Notes: a model not told the origin generated them from the letters alone. DNA of 64,000 nucleotides from Fimbriimonas ginsengisoli Gsoil 348 (GCA_945881865.1 CAMCVK010000001.1:434001-498000); one strand, 5' to 3'. Positions 8,404 to 17,825 are shown, counted from the first letter of the stretch. A program made the numbers and translations.

Positions 8404-10725
8404 ATGAACCAGACGAAGATTATTGCTTTGCTTTTTGCCCTCTCGGCTTCTGCCGCGGGAGTGACCCAAACCGCGACCGCGTGGTCGAACCCCGCCACGT
8501 GGGGCGGCCAAGTGCCGCGCATTGGCGACAAGGTCTTCATTCCGAAAGGAAAGAACGTCGTGCTCGACGTGGCGACGGCGGGCCTGCGAGGACTTACCAT
8601 CGAGGGGACCCTCTCGACTTCGCCGAACAAGAACGTTGCGATCACTTCCGACTTCATCGTCGTGAAGGGCGGCAAGTTACAGATCGGCACGGCCGCCGCG
8701 CCGCACCTGGGGCGAGCCACAATCACCCTGACTGGAAACACCACCTGGAACCTGCCGGAGACCTTTGCAATGGGCTCCAAGGTCCTCGGCGTTGTTGGCG
8801 GTTCGCTCGAAATTTTCGGCGCGCCCGTCAAAAAGAACTGGACGAAGCTTGCCGCCGACGTGAAGCCAGGCGCAACCGCGATCAAGCTGGCCGAAGCCCC
8901 GGGCTGGCGCGTAGGCGACCAAATCGTTCTCGCGACGTCGACCCGAAAAATGGGCGAGTACGACCTGGCGACAATTTCCGCCATCAATGGAGTCGACGTC
9001 ACGCTCAAGGCACCGCTTAAGTACAAGCATCTTGGCGCCGCGCGAAGTGTCGCCGGCCAGCGGTTGGATGTCCGTGCTGAGGTCGGACTCCTTTCGCACA
9101 ACGTCGTGATCCAGGGCGATACGCAGTCCACTTCGCTCAAGATCGGTGGCCACGCGATGTTTATGCGCGGCGGCAACATGATGTCTGGCCCGGCACCGAC
9201 CATCCAGATCTCGCATGCCGAGTTCCGCCGCATGGGCCAGCTCAACGTCGTCGGCCGATACCCGATCCACTTCCACCTGCTTGGCAAAACGAAGGATTGC
9301 TTCGTTAAGAATACGAGCGTGCGCGATACCATCCAGCGCGGAATTGTTTTGCACGACGTGGAAAATGTGAGCCTTACCGGGAACGTGGTGTTCAATACGA
9401 TAGGCCACAACATCGTCGTGGAGACTCCCGAAACGAGGTCAAACGTGCTCGATGGCAACCTTGCACTCGTGAACCGTCCGGCGACCCCGCTGCAAACGGA
9501 GTCTGTCTTCGTGGAGCAGGCCGACCGACTGCCCTCGAACTTCTGGCTGCGTTCCGCCAATAACCTGGTTACGAACAATCATTCGGCCGGGAGCTTCGAT
9601 AGCGGATTCAACTTCGATCGCTTGATCGACGATGCTCCCTTTCGTTTCAGCAAGAACACCGCCCACGCGTCGATGGGCCTGGAAAGTGCCGGAGCCGGTG
9701 ACTTTGACCTCGCCGCCGGCATGCTGTTCGTGACCGAGGCCAACCGGCCAAGCAACGACGACATTTCAGACAACCTTGTCTATCACAACTCCATCGGAAT
9801 GTGGCCCGAGGAAGCCGGTCCGTTCATCATCAACCGCATGCTCGCGGTGGACAACGACCTGCACACCGAGAACCGCGGCGTCGGAAACGCGGTTACCTAC
9901 CGAAACAGCCTGTTTGTTGGCAAACTGACGGAACCCCGCGAGTATGCCGGGGCGGCCGCGCACTTCCAATACGGATCCGACGTCAAGCTCGAGAGCCCGA
10001 CTTTTGCGGGTTACGCCAACTCCGGCTTTGCGTCCTTCACCGACATCGCTCTTCCGACGCAAGGGAACCTATGGGTTTCCAATCCAAAGTTTGTCGGTCC
10101 GAAGCCGTGGCCGTCGATCGGCGACGACCAAGTCACGACCTATCTCGACGACGCCTTCCTGCCGCGCGGAACCTACGTCTATGCACCGGAATACGCGCTC
10201 CCGGGTGCGAGCCGAGTCTTTATCGGCGCCGGGGACGAAGGGACCGATATCTTCCGAATGGCGGCGCGACCGGACTACGCCGAGGTGGACGTCCGCAATA
10301 TGGCGTCGCCTGGAACGCCCATTCACCAGACCCAACCAATCCGCCGCCAGGACGGCCTTACCTACGCTTCCGGCATGTTTGGCTACACAGCGATTTTGGG
10401 TGCGGACATTCGCTACGAAGTGCCGGTGGTGGCACCGAAGGGCTACGCGCTACGAATCAACAATAACTCGACGTTTGCGGCACCGGGCGAACAGGCTGCG
10501 GCACGAGTTGAAGTCGCGGTCAAGGTTGCGGGACTCCCTAGAGGCGTCTATCGCACGGACGACAACTACGAACTCCCGGGCAAGCCAACCACGGCCGGAA
10601 AGCTGCGCGCGGCCACCAGCCGCGCGGATTTCCTCGCGAACCCAGAGACGACGTTCCTCTGGGATGCGGCCAAGAAGACGGTCACGACATTCGCCGCCCG
10701 GCGCTGGGTCGTCATCGTTCCGTAA
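8404..10725 (+). CDS. Secreted G8-domain, right-handed beta-helix protein
   Basis: A 773-residue exported protein. After a signal peptide (about 1-20, ending near SASA) comes a G8 domain (about 24-140: WSNPATWGGQVPRIGD, then VVLDVATAGLRGLTIEGTL). A long region of parallel beta-helix repeats follows (about 150-560), with HLLGKTKDCFVKNTSVRDT and GIVLHDVENVSLTGNVVFNT-like coils. In animals this architecture occurs in CEMIP/TMEM2 hyaluronan-degrading proteins; bacterial members are poorly characterised. A GAGGAGA Shine-Dalgarno lies 7 nt before ATG 8404. A polysaccharide substrate is an inference only. Confidence 0.8.
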   Translation: MNQTKIIALLFALSASAAGVTQTATAWSNPATWGGQVPRIGDKVFIPKGKNVVLDVATAGLRGLTIEGTLSTSPNKNVAITSDFIVVKGGKLQIGTAAAPHLGRATITLTGNTTWNLPETFAMGSKVLGVVGGSLEIFGAPVKKNWTKLAADVKPGATAIKLAEAPGWRVGDQIVLATSTRKMGEYDLATISAINGVDVTLKAPLKYKHLGAARSVAGQRLDVRAEVGLLSHNVVIQGDTQSTSLKIGGHAMFMRGGNMMSGPAPTIQISHAEFRRMGQLNVVGRYPIHFHLLGKTKDCFVKNTSVRDTIQRGIVLHDVENVSLTGNVVFNTIGHNIVVETPETRSNVLDGNLALVNRPATPLQTESVFVEQADRLPSNFWLRSANNLVTNNHSAGSFDSGFNFDRLIDDAPFRFSKNTAHASMGLESAGAGDFDLAAGMLFVTEANRPSNDDISDNLVYHNSIGMWPEEAGPFIINRMLAVDNDLHTENRGVGNAVTYRNSLFVGKLTEPREYAGAAAHFQYGSDVKLESPTFAGYANSGFASFTDIALPTQGNLWVSNPKFVGPKPWPSIGDDQVTTYLDDAFLPRGTYVYAPEYALPGASRVFIGAGDEGTDIFRMAARPDYAEVDVRNMASPGTPIHQTQPIRRQDGLTYASGMFGYTAILGADIRYEVPVVAPKGYALRINNNSTFAAPGEQAAARVEVAVKVAGLPRGVYRTDDNYELPGKPTTAGKLRAATSRADFLANPETTFLWDAAKKTVTTFAARRWVVIVP

Positions 10726-10737
10726 TGCTTGAGACCT

Positions 10738-10761
10738 AGCGCCGCTCATCCGGGCGGCGCT
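10738..10761 (+). terminator. Stem-loop after the G8-domain gene
   Basis: AGCGCCGC (10738-10745) pairs perfectly with GCGGCGCT (10754-10761), with an 8-nt loop. There is no T-run, so intrinsic termination is uncertain. It lies between the G8 gene and tmRNA. Confidence 0.4.
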
Positions 10762-10786
10762 ATGGTCCATACTCTTGGTTGTAATT

Positions 10787-11137
10787 GGGGGCGAACGGGT
10801 TCGACAGGATCAGTTCGACTTTTGGTTGCGAGCCGTGGATTCTCGTTGGCCACGTAAAAAACGAGAAAGAAAGTAGCTGCGAATAACAACTACGCCTTCG
10901 CCGTTTAATCGGCGGGTCCCCTAGCTCCAAGCCGGTCGGAGTTAACCGGGGCCTAACCAAATCCGGATAGCGAAGGAAAGTTCTGCTCGGACTAACCAAG
11001 CGAAATAAATCGGGCTGGACGATGACCCAGGCGGCCTCGGCAGAGGGTCACGTCGAGATAAAGTACAGAGGAGACGCTCGTGGTAACTGAGGGGCCGATG
11101 GTTTTGGAAGGGGGTTCAATTCCCCCCGCCTCCACCA
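10787..11137 (+). ncRNA. ssrA: tmRNA (ssrA), one-piece
   Basis: The 351-nt RNA rescues stalled ribosomes. The 5' end GGGGGCGAACGGGTTCGACAGG and the 3' end with T-arm GGGGGTTCAATTCCCCC and encoded CCA are diagnostic. The 5' GGGGGCG pairs with CGCCTCC before ACCA, with one G-U pair. The resume codon is GCG at 10879, preceded by the conserved UAG at -5 to -3. The reading frame encodes ANNNYAFAV and ends with TAA at 10906-10908. The mature tag would be A-ANNNYAFAV. Most tags end in LAA or VAA, so an AFAV end is unusual. Confidence 0.96.
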
Positions 11138-11141
11138 ATCT

Positions 11142-11168
11142 TGGGCTGGAACGACCGGTTCTGGCCCA
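11142..11168 (+). terminator. Possible tmRNA terminator hairpin
   Basis: TGGGC (11142-11146) pairs with GCCCA (11164-11168), and the inner GGAAC/GTTCT arms nearly match. It starts 5 nt after the tmRNA CCA. The downstream T-content is modest (CTTCTGAAGCTTTT). Confidence 0.4.
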
Positions 11169-11244
11169 CTTCTGAAGCTTTTAGCCGGATCGCAAGATTC
11201 GGGATATCCTAGCGCAAGCCGTAACGTATCATGGACGTATCTCC

Positions 11245-13017
11245 ATGCCGGCAGAAGTTTCCCAAGAGCTATCCATAGACGGGGCGACCGCCTTACTTTC
11301 CCATCTTCGAAAGAATCCGGCGCATCTTCGTTCTGCCCCGGAGGACCTTGCCCGGCAGTTTGGGCTTTCCACGGCATTCGTTCAGAACGTTATCACCGAG
11401 GCGCAGCGCCCGCGCCGGGAAGTCGCGCCGGTGCTCACGCAACGGCTCTCGTTTGAGTTTTTGGGAAAGATCTGGAACTTCTTTCGGGACCAAATCAAGC
11501 GAACCTTCGCCAAGCCGATGCCGTTTTTCGGCTGGAGCACCGCATTCCTCGTTGGCTTTTTTGTTCTCGTGCACTTCGGGGTGTCGAAGGCGCAGGTTAC
11601 TCCGGGCGGTCCGGGCTGGAACGACGTAGCCAATTTTGGTAGCGTGACTTTATGGTTGCTTGCCCAGGGCGCCTGCTACTTCAGCAACGGAAAAGTCCGC
11701 TTCCCGTTGCAGGGCGGTCTCATCCTTTGGGTCCTGCTTACCGGAGCTACGAGCGGTTCGATCGCCCTGCAGTCGCAGGGCAAGGGCGAGGCCGGGCTTG
11801 CCGAGGCGGTTTGGATTTCGACCCTGGCGATGTTCTTCCTGTCGGCGTTCTATGTCCTGGTTTTCAGCATGGTCGCGCTCCTTGGCGGCTGGTTCAAAGC
11901 ACGTAATTTGGAGCTGCGCGACGATGAGATGACCCGCCAGGAACTGCTGGAGCGTTACTTCGAGCTTCAGCAACGGCTTGAAAAGGGAAACACCCGCGCG
12001 CGGGTCGTCACCTGGCTGGAAGCCTCTCCGACGGCGTTGCTGTTTCGCAGATATCCGCTTCCCGTAACCGTCGCCTTTTTTGCTACCACCACGCTGACCG
12101 CCGACTTCATCGTTAGTCTGGGCAATAACCCAACCACTGGCCCGCTAACTCTTTCGATGTTCGTCGCCATCGTCATCCAAATTGCGCTGTTTCTGGTGCG
12201 GTTCGCGGCGGTCATCCTCATCGGCCTTCTCAGCCCAGCCATCGGCTCCGCAATCTGGATGGGTCTGGCGAGCGGCCTAACGATGTATGCCGTGAAGTGG
12301 CTTCCGTGGTTCGACCATGGTCCCCGGTATGCCACCGCGATTCCGACGCTAGTGATCTACGGGTTTCTGTGCCTGGTGCTCGGCATCATCAGCGGATTTG
12401 CCGGCGTGGGGGCAGACCTGCAAAAACGAGTCGTTCGAGAGCAGAGCTTGGCCGATAATGACCCTGCCACCGTGCTCGCCGAGATGCTGCGAATTCAGTG
12501 GAAGCTTTCCGACGAGACGAAGGACATTTGCGTGCTCGTGGTCGATGCCGCCAAGAGCTCCCAGATGAAGGCCGAGGCCGACCCTCTCGCCGTGGAATAC
12601 AGCTTCCGGGAATATCAGCTTTGGCTGGAACAGATTTCGGGACAGTTCCAGGGCAAGGTTCACTCCACCGCCGGAGACGGCGCGGTGGTTGCGTTCCCAG
12701 ACTGCCACCTTGGGCTCGCCGCCGCCCGCCGAATTCAAACCGACCTGGATCATTTCAACCGGAACGTGAACCGCTTGCCTAGCCCGTTTCGGCTGAGGAT
12801 TGGTTTGCACATCGGCCAAGTGGTTGGCGACCTGGACGACGTGGAGTTCACGGAAGTCATCGACATTGCCGCCCACGTCCAAGGTGCGGCGACCATCGGC
12901 GGCATCGCCGTGACCGGCGCGGTGGTGAAGGATCTCCCGGTTGAAGAGTTCCTCCCGTTGGCAAAAGAAATCGACGGGCAATCTGTCTCCCTGGTGCTCA
13001 ATCCGCGTGAGGATTGA
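11245..13017 (+). CDS. Membrane protein with degenerate class III nucleotidyl cyclase domain
   Basis: A 590-residue protein. Residues 1-55 are cytoplasmic and HTH-like (ARQFGLSTAFVQNVI). Several hydrophobic helices (about 90-400) follow, then a C-terminal class III adenylate/guanylate cyclase domain (about 425-590). Both metal-binding Asp residues are present (Asp434 in LVVDAAKSS and Asp478 in AGDGAVVAF). The transition-state Asn-x3-Arg of VNLAAR-type motifs is Asp540-x3-His544, so activity may be lost or altered. lipB starts inside its 3' end (11-bp overlap). Upstream lies only the tmRNA gene. Confidence 0.85.
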   Translation: MPAEVSQELSIDGATALLSHLRKNPAHLRSAPEDLARQFGLSTAFVQNVITEAQRPRREVAPVLTQRLSFEFLGKIWNFFRDQIKRTFAKPMPFFGWSTAFLVGFFVLVHFGVSKAQVTPGGPGWNDVANFGSVTLWLLAQGACYFSNGKVRFPLQGGLILWVLLTGATSGSIALQSQGKGEAGLAEAVWISTLAMFFLSAFYVLVFSMVALLGGWFKARNLELRDDEMTRQELLERYFELQQRLEKGNTRARVVTWLEASPTALLFRRYPLPVTVAFFATTTLTADFIVSLGNNPTTGPLTLSMFVAIVIQIALFLVRFAAVILIGLLSPAIGSAIWMGLASGLTMYAVKWLPWFDHGPRYATAIPTLVIYGFLCLVLGIISGFAGVGADLQKRVVREQSLADNDPATVLAEMLRIQWKLSDETKDICVLVVDAAKSSQMKAEADPLAVEYSFREYQLWLEQISGQFQGKVHSTAGDGAVVAFPDCHLGLAAARRIQTDLDHFNRNVNRLPSPFRLRIGLHIGQVVGDLDDVEFTEVIDIAAHVQGAATIGGIAVTGAVVKDLPVEEFLPLAKEIDGQSVSLVLNPRED

Positions 13018-13645
13018 AACCCTCGACCTCGGAGCGATGTCGTATGGCGATGCGCTCGCGGTCCAGCAAGAGCGGGTCGAGATGGCGCTAGCCGGCGGAC
13101 CGGCGACGCTCATCTTCGTCCAGCACCCCCTCACCATCAGCCTCGGCGCGAGCTTTCACGCCGAGAATCTGCGGAAAGAACCGGACATTCTGTCCGCCCG
13201 AGGCTACGACGTCGTACGGTCAGATCGCGGAGGCGACGTCACCGTCCACGGCCCGGGCCAGTTGGTGGTCTATCCGATCGTTCCGCTGGAACCGTTAGGG
13301 AAGGATCTCCATCGTTGGATTCGTGGCCTCGAAACCTGGCTGATCGCGGCCTGCGCAGAAGTCGAGGTTTCCGCCCGGGTTTTTCCGCCGAACACCGGAG
13401 TTTGGGTCGGGGATGAAAAGGTTGCGGCGATCGGCATCAAAGTGCGACGCTGGGTTTCGTTTCACGGCATCGCTCTCAACTGCGACAATGATCTCTCGAT
13501 GTTCGACCCGGTCGTTCCGTGCGGCATCCGCGATTACAGCGTTACTTCCCTGACGCAAGTTCTTGGGCGAACCACGACCGTGGATGGAATGAAACCGATC
13601 CTGGAATCAACCTTCGCGCGGCAGATCACGGCGATGCTTCGTTGA
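13007..13645 (+). CDS. lipB: Lipoyl(octanoyl) transferase LipB
   Basis: LipB moves octanoyl groups from acyl carrier protein to lipoate-dependent enzyme domains. Signature segments are RGGDVTVHGPGQLVVYP, TGVWVGDEKVAAIGIK and VVPCGI. The catalytic Cys172 and Lys145 are present, numbered from the GTG at 13007. That start overlaps the cyclase stop by 11 bp and gives 212 residues, the usual family length; an upstream in-frame start would add only unrelated residues. lpdA, which encodes a lipoate-dependent complex component, lies 1 kb downstream on the same strand. Confidence 0.93.
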   Translation: MRIETLDLGAMSYGDALAVQQERVEMALAGGPATLIFVQHPLTISLGASFHAENLRKEPDILSARGYDVVRSDRGGDVTVHGPGQLVVYPIVPLEPLGKDLHRWIRGLETWLIAACAEVEVSARVFPPNTGVWVGDEKVAAIGIKVRRWVSFHGIALNCDNDLSMFDPVVPCGIRDYSVTSLTQVLGRTTTVDGMKPILESTFARQITAMLR

Positions 13646-13651
13646 AGAAGT

Positions 13652-14251
13652 ATGGAATACACGCCCGGCGTTGCCGGGGCCGATGAGGCGGGGCGCGGAG
13701 CCCTGGCCGGCCCCGTCGTAACGGCGGCGGTCCTAATTCCCGCTGGAGTCAGCATCCCCGGGCTGAATGATTCCAAGCGGGTTCGCCCGCGCCTACGCGA
13801 GCAGCTATTCGAAGAAATTTCTCAGAAGTGCAGCATTGAAATTGAGCTGGCTGGGCTAGAAGCTATCGAGACCGAGAATATTCTTTGGGCATCGCTCTCG
13901 GCGATGGCGCGGGCAATTGAACGATTGGCGCCATTGCGCGTTCTTATCGACGGTGACCGACTTCCGCTCTCGCTGTCTGTTCCCGCGGAGACGGTTGTGA
14001 AAGGGGACGGCAAATATGCCGCCGTCGCCGCCGCGTCCATCATCGCCAAGGTAACGAGAGACCGAATGATGGTGCAGATGTCCCAAGAATTCCCTCTCTA
14101 CGGCTTTGACCGCCATTTTGGATATGCTACGGCAGAGCACCTGGCAATGTTACGGGAGCACGGACCATGTGTCTGGCACCGCCGCACATTCTCGCCGGTG
14201 CGCGAAGCAATGATGCAACCTTCTCTCGGCCTGGACTTTGCGAACGTATGA
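13652..14251 (+). CDS. rnhB: Ribonuclease HII
   Basis: RNase HII removes ribonucleotides from RNA-DNA hybrids in the cytoplasm. The 199-residue protein has the catalytic DEAGRG motif (Asp11, Glu12), the LNDSKRV segment, an IDG strand in VLIDGDRLP and the KYAAVAAASIIAKVTRD block with a carboxylate before the HFGYAT-type C-terminal region. It starts 6 nt after lipB and ends with an ATGA overlap to the YraN-type gene, so lipB-rnhB-yraN form an operon. rnhB followed by yraN is a widespread arrangement. Confidence 0.95.
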   Translation: MEYTPGVAGADEAGRGALAGPVVTAAVLIPAGVSIPGLNDSKRVRPRLREQLFEEISQKCSIEIELAGLEAIETENILWASLSAMARAIERLAPLRVLIDGDRLPLSLSVPAETVVKGDGKYAAVAAASIIAKVTRDRMMVQMSQEFPLYGFDRHFGYATAEHLAMLREHGPCVWHRRTFSPVREAMMQPSLGLDFANV

Positions 14252-14598
14252 GAAGCACCGAAAACCGACGCGCGGAAGGGCGCGAGGCCGAAGATCGGGC
14301 CGCGTCCCATCTGATCGAAAACGGTTTCACCGTGGTCACTCGCCGCTGGAAGGGAAAGCGCGGCGAGCTGGACCTAGTCGTGCTGGAAGGTGACCTGCTG
14401 GTTTTCGTTGAGGTGAAGCTGCGAAGGGCGCCGGGATACATTCCCGAAGAATCCATCGACGATGCAAAGATGCGGAATCTCGCGATCGCCGCTCGCGAGT
14501 ACCTGGCATCCGTTGGCGAGCCCGACCGGGAATGCCGCTTTGACCTGATTGCGATCGACCCGGCTGGCTTGCGCCACCACCGCGATATCCTCGTCTAG
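14248..14598 (+). CDS. yraN: YraN family (UPF0102) endonuclease-like protein
   Basis: A 116-residue protein of the YraN/UPF0102 family, which has a Holliday-resolvase-like nuclease fold and unknown physiological role. Visible motifs are GREAEDRAASHLIENGF, the GELDLVVLEGDLLVFVEVKLR core with a catalytic-type Asp and E-x-K, and a C-terminal RFDLIAID strand. The ATG at 14248 overlaps the rnhB stop by 4 bp (ATGA), which fixes the start. Confidence 0.9.
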   Translation: MRSTENRRAEGREAEDRAASHLIENGFTVVTRRWKGKRGELDLVVLEGDLLVFVEVKLRRAPGYIPEESIDDAKMRNLAIAAREYLASVGEPDRECRFDLIAIDPAGLRHHRDILV

Positions 14599-14661
14599 GT
14601 TTAACGGACGGAGCCGAATCCAGCCAACCGGTACACTGAATTCGTCGCGGAATGCGAAACA

Positions 14662-16248
14662 GTGGCAACGATGAACTCCGAGAACGCTTCGGCTGAAGTC
14701 CCAACGAATTTGCCCACGCCGGAAACTGGTGTGGACGTTCCAACCTCGGCGACCGCCGTGGCGGAGGTTACGGCCTCGCTCATCAGTGCCATTTCTAGCA
14801 TCCCCGCGCCAGAGGAAATGATCGAAACCATGGCACAGGAGAACTTTGACGCAGACCTTATTGTAATTGGAGCCGGCCCGGGCGGCTATGTCGGGGCGAT
14901 CCGCGCCGCGCAATACGGCGCAAAGGTGCTGGTCATCGAGAAGGAGTATCTCGGCGGAACCTGCCTTAACTGGGGCTGCATCCCGAGCAAAGCGATGATC
15001 GCCTCGGCCGAGAGACTGCACCACGTCAAGGCCGCCGGAGTTTTCGGCGTCAAGATCGACGGAGAAATTTCGGTCGACTTTGATGTTCTGATGAAGCGAA
15101 AGCAGAAGGTCGTCGAGACCCTGCGCGGCGGCGTCGGCATGCTCTTCAAAAAGAACAAGATCACCTCGGTCGAGGGAATGGCAAAGTTCTTGGACGCCCA
15201 CACCATCGAGGTCGAGAAGAACGGCGAGAAAAAGACGTTCCGCGGCAAGAACGTCATGCTGGCGATGGGTTCCAGTGTCATCCACCTCAAGGTTCCTGGC
15301 CTGGAAGGCGGCCGCAATGAGAACGTCTGGACGAGCGACGATGCCGTTACGGCGCCGTTTGTTCCCAAGCGAATGCTGGTGCTTGGCGGCGGCGCCGTTG
15401 GCTCAGAGTTCTCATACGTATTCAACGGCCTGGGCAGTGAGATCACGCTCGTCGAGATGATGCCGAACTTGCTTCCGCTGATGGATCCGGACCTGGGCAC
15501 CGAGCTCGGCAAGATTTTCAACCGAAGCGGCATCAAGGTCAAGACCGGTGCGTCGCTGGAGCGCGTGGAGCGCAACGGCGAAGGCTGGCGATGCTTCGTG
15601 AAGAAAGGAACCGAAGAAGAAGCCATTGAAGTCGACGTCATCCTGCTTGGCGTTGGCCGAAAGGCAAACGTCGAAGGAATGAATCTCGAGGGCGTCGGCG
15701 TCAAGCTCCACCGGCGTGGCGTGGAAGTTGTGGACGACACGCTTCGGACGCACGCCCCGCACATCTACGCGGTCGGCGACGTCACCGGCCGAATCCAACT
15801 GGCCCACACGGCAATGCACGAAGGCGTCGTAGCGGTTTCCAATATCCTTCACGGAACCAGCAAAACCGTTGACTATAACTGCGTGCCGAACGCGGTTTAC
15901 ACGTCGCCGGAAGTTGCGAGCGTCGGTCTCACCGAATCGGAAGCCAAGGAAAAGGGTTACGATGTGGTCGTTGGCAAGGCAAACTTCGGCATCTTTGGCA
16001 AGGCAATTGCCACTGAAGAGCGTGCCGGATTCGTCAAGGTTGTTGCAGAGAGAAAGTACGGTGAAGTGCTGGGCGTGCACATGATCGGGGCTCACGTTAC
16101 CGACATCATCCACGAAGCCGTGGTCGCGCTGAAACTTGAGGCGACGTTGGATTACATGCTGGACACGATTCACGCGCACCCGACCATGTCGGAAGCCGTG
16201 TTTGAGGCGTTTGAAGACGCTGCCGGGCATGCAATTCACAAAATGTGA
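14662..16248 (+). CDS. lpdA: Dihydrolipoyl dehydrogenase, with N-terminal extension
   Basis: E3 component of 2-oxoacid dehydrogenase or glycine-cleavage complexes: it reoxidises lipoyl groups with FAD and NAD. Motifs are the FAD-binding GAGPGGYVGAIRAAQ, the redox disulfide Cys101/Cys106 in GGTCLNWGCIPSK, the NAD-binding VLGGGAVGSEF and the C-terminal HAHPTMSEA active-site base. From the GTG at 14662 there are about 60 residues before the first FAD strand, rich in Pro/Thr/Ala and unlike a lipoyl domain. The Met at 14830 would give a standard-length enzyme, so the extension may not be real. A TACACT box at 14633 would favour the long form. Confidence 0.92.
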   Translation: MATMNSENASAEVPTNLPTPETGVDVPTSATAVAEVTASLISAISSIPAPEEMIETMAQENFDADLIVIGAGPGGYVGAIRAAQYGAKVLVIEKEYLGGTCLNWGCIPSKAMIASAERLHHVKAAGVFGVKIDGEISVDFDVLMKRKQKVVETLRGGVGMLFKKNKITSVEGMAKFLDAHTIEVEKNGEKKTFRGKNVMLAMGSSVIHLKVPGLEGGRNENVWTSDDAVTAPFVPKRMLVLGGGAVGSEFSYVFNGLGSEITLVEMMPNLLPLMDPDLGTELGKIFNRSGIKVKTGASLERVERNGEGWRCFVKKGTEEEAIEVDVILLGVGRKANVEGMNLEGVGVKLHRRGVEVVDDTLRTHAPHIYAVGDVTGRIQLAHTAMHEGVVAVSNILHGTSKTVDYNCVPNAVYTSPEVASVGLTESEAKEKGYDVVVGKANFGIFGKAIATEERAGFVKVVAERKYGEVLGVHMIGAHVTDIIHEAVVALKLEATLDYMLDTIHAHPTMSEAVFEAFEDAAGHAIHKM

Positions 16249-16291
16249 GAATCTAGCGAACCGTAGGCGACAATTAGACGCCTTAGCTTGA

Positions 16292-16327
16292 GAGGTCCCG
16301 TTCCGCAAGTTTGCGAAACGGGGCCTC
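16292..16327 (+). terminator. Long stem-loop downstream of lpdA
   Basis: GAGGTCCCGTTCCGCAA pairs with TTGCGAAACGGGGCCTC over about 17 positions, with one T-G pair, one C-A mismatch and a 2-nt apex. It starts 43 nt after the lpdA stop. No clean T-run follows. Best read as a terminator or mRNA-stabilising hairpin. Confidence 0.55.
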
Positions 16328-16368
16328 ATCGGAGATTGTTGTTTAGTGATGATGCGTTGGTGGGGAGA

Positions 16369-17442
16369 ATGAAGCGTCGGCGTGGCCGACGACGCATCAA
16401 ACTGTTACTGTTTCTTAACCAGTATTTCGAGCGGCAGACGCCGATCTCCATCGGCCTCTTCGCCATGGCATTCGCGCTGTTGATAAGCGCCATCGACATC
16501 GGACTGCGAATAGAGCTTTTTGTGCTCTACATCTTCCCAATCTACTTTGCGGCTTGGTTTGGTGGGCGGCGGGTAGGTGACCTGTTAGCCGTATATGCGC
16601 CCGCCGCCGTGTTCCTAAATCAGATTTGGAATCTGCCAATGGGCATGACCAGGGTTGACGTTACGGTCTCGATGCTGATCCGCCTGGCGGTTTATCTCGT
16701 CTTTTCGTACGTCGTTGCCAAGCTCCGTTCATCGACGCGAATGCAACGCCAGATGACCGAGTTCATCGTCCACGACCTGCGTTCTCCGGTTTCTTCCGCA
16801 ATCACCGGACTTCAAACGCTGCAGGAGATGCACCCGATGGAGGACCCGATCGAGCGAGAACTCGTTGACATGGCGATCGTCTCCAATAACCGGGCCCTCG
16901 ACCTCGTCAACTCTCTTCTTGATGTTGCCAAATTGGAAAGCGGGAAGATGCCGGTGCAGCTCGAGGTGACCGACTTGGAGCCGATGATCCAGGCAAGTAT
17001 CGATCATGTGGCCCTTTGGGCCCAGACGAACCAGGTGCAGATTCAAGTCCAAATTGGCGCCGAACGCGCCTATATCGATCCTCGCCTTACCAGTCGCGTG
17101 CTCGCAAACTTGCTCAGCAACGCCCTGAAGTACAGCCCCGCTGAGGGTGCGGTACGCATCCGAACCGAAGTCGTCGGAAACATGGTTCGGTTCTCCGTTC
17201 AAGACCAGGGTCCGGGAATTCCGCCCGAGTATCACCGAAGCATTTTCGGCGCTTTCGAGCAGGTTAAGGGAACCAAGGGTGGCTCCGGCCTCGGCCTCAC
17301 ATTCTGCAAGCTGGCAGTAGAAGCCCAGGGCGGCAAAATCTGGCTTGAAAGCACGTTGGGACGGGGCACGCGAATGTACTTTACGCTCCCGCTCGCCACC
17401 CCCGCCGACGAGATGACCGGGCCGATTCAGCTGGTCCAGTAA
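16369..17442 (+). CDS. Membrane sensor histidine kinase
   Basis: A 357-residue sensor kinase. A basic N-terminus (MKRRRGRRR) and about four or five hydrophobic helices (15-115) precede a HisKA domain with phospho-acceptor His135 in [10 protein letters not shown]. The ATPase domain follows, with the N-box [11 protein letters not shown]1 [12 protein letters not shown], an F-box in FGAFEQVKG and G2 GGSGLGLTF. The ATG at 16369 has a GGGGAGA Shine-Dalgarno immediately upstream and is preferred to an upstream TTG that would start inside the hairpin. No response regulator is adjacent, so this is an orphan kinase. Confidence 0.9.
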   Translation: MKRRRGRRRIKLLLFLNQYFERQTPISIGLFAMAFALLISAIDIGLRIELFVLYIFPIYFAAWFGGRRVGDLLAVYAPAAVFLNQIWNLPMGMTRVDVTVSMLIRLAVYLVFSYVVAKLRSSTRMQRQMTEFIVHDLRSPVSSAITGLQTLQEMHPMEDPIERELVDMAIVSNNRALDLVNSLLDVAKLESGKMPVQLEVTDLEPMIQASIDHVALWAQTNQVQIQVQIGAERAYIDPRLTSRVLANLLSNALKYSPAEGAVRIRTEVVGNMVRFSVQDQGPGIPPEYHRSIFGAFEQVKGTKGGSGLGLTFCKLAVEAQGGKIWLESTLGRGTRMYFTLPLATPADEMTGPIQLVQ

Positions 17443-17455
17443 ACTCGTTCGAGAT

Positions 17456-17800
17456 ATGACTGAACTCGAAGTCTTTTCGAACCCGGCTCCGCACCGCAAC
17501 TACGTCATCACCCACAGCTGCCCGGAGTTCACGTCCGTTTGCCCCAAGACGGGCCTCCCGGACTTCGCGACGATCGACTTGGAATACATCCCCGGCGACA
17601 CCTGCATCGAGCTGAAGGCCCTGAAGTACTACTATCATTCCTTCCGGGACCAGGGCATTTTCTACGAAGCCGTAACCAACCGGTTGCTGGACGAACTCTC
17701 TGCCGCCTGCTCGCCACGGTGGATGCGGGTGACCGGCCGATTCAACGTTCGCGGCGGAATCAGCAGCGTCATTCAGGCTGAAACCGGCCCCAGACCGTAA
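17456..17800 (+). CDS. queF: NADPH-dependent preQ0 reductase QueF
   Basis: QueF reduces 7-cyano-7-deazaguanine to preQ1 in queuosine biosynthesis. The 114-residue protein is the short, unimodular type. Cys29 in [10 protein letters not shown] is the thioimide-forming residue, Asp36 the proton donor, and the [20 protein letters not shown] segment is the family signature. It lies 13 nt after the histidine kinase stop on the same strand. No other queuosine genes are visible in the window. Confidence 0.96.
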   Translation: MTELEVFSNPAPHRNYVITHSCPEFTSVCPKTGLPDFATIDLEYIPGDTCIELKALKYYYHSFRDQGIFYEAVTNRLLDELSAACSPRWMRVTGRFNVRGGISSVIQAETGPRP

Positions 17801-17813
17801 ACACGTTAACGGG

Positions 17814-17819
17814 TATCGT
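17814..17819 (+). promoter_or_regulatory. -10 element (TATCGT) of a putative leaderless promoter
   Basis: TATCGT fits TANNNT and ends 6 nt before the ATG at 17826, which has no Shine-Dalgarno (GGCGGC spacer). Confidence 0.45.
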
Positions 17820-17825
17820 GGCGGC

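Noticed and set aside
10760-10999. Minus-strand open frame of 79 codons
   Set aside because: It lies inside the tmRNA gene and has no coding features.
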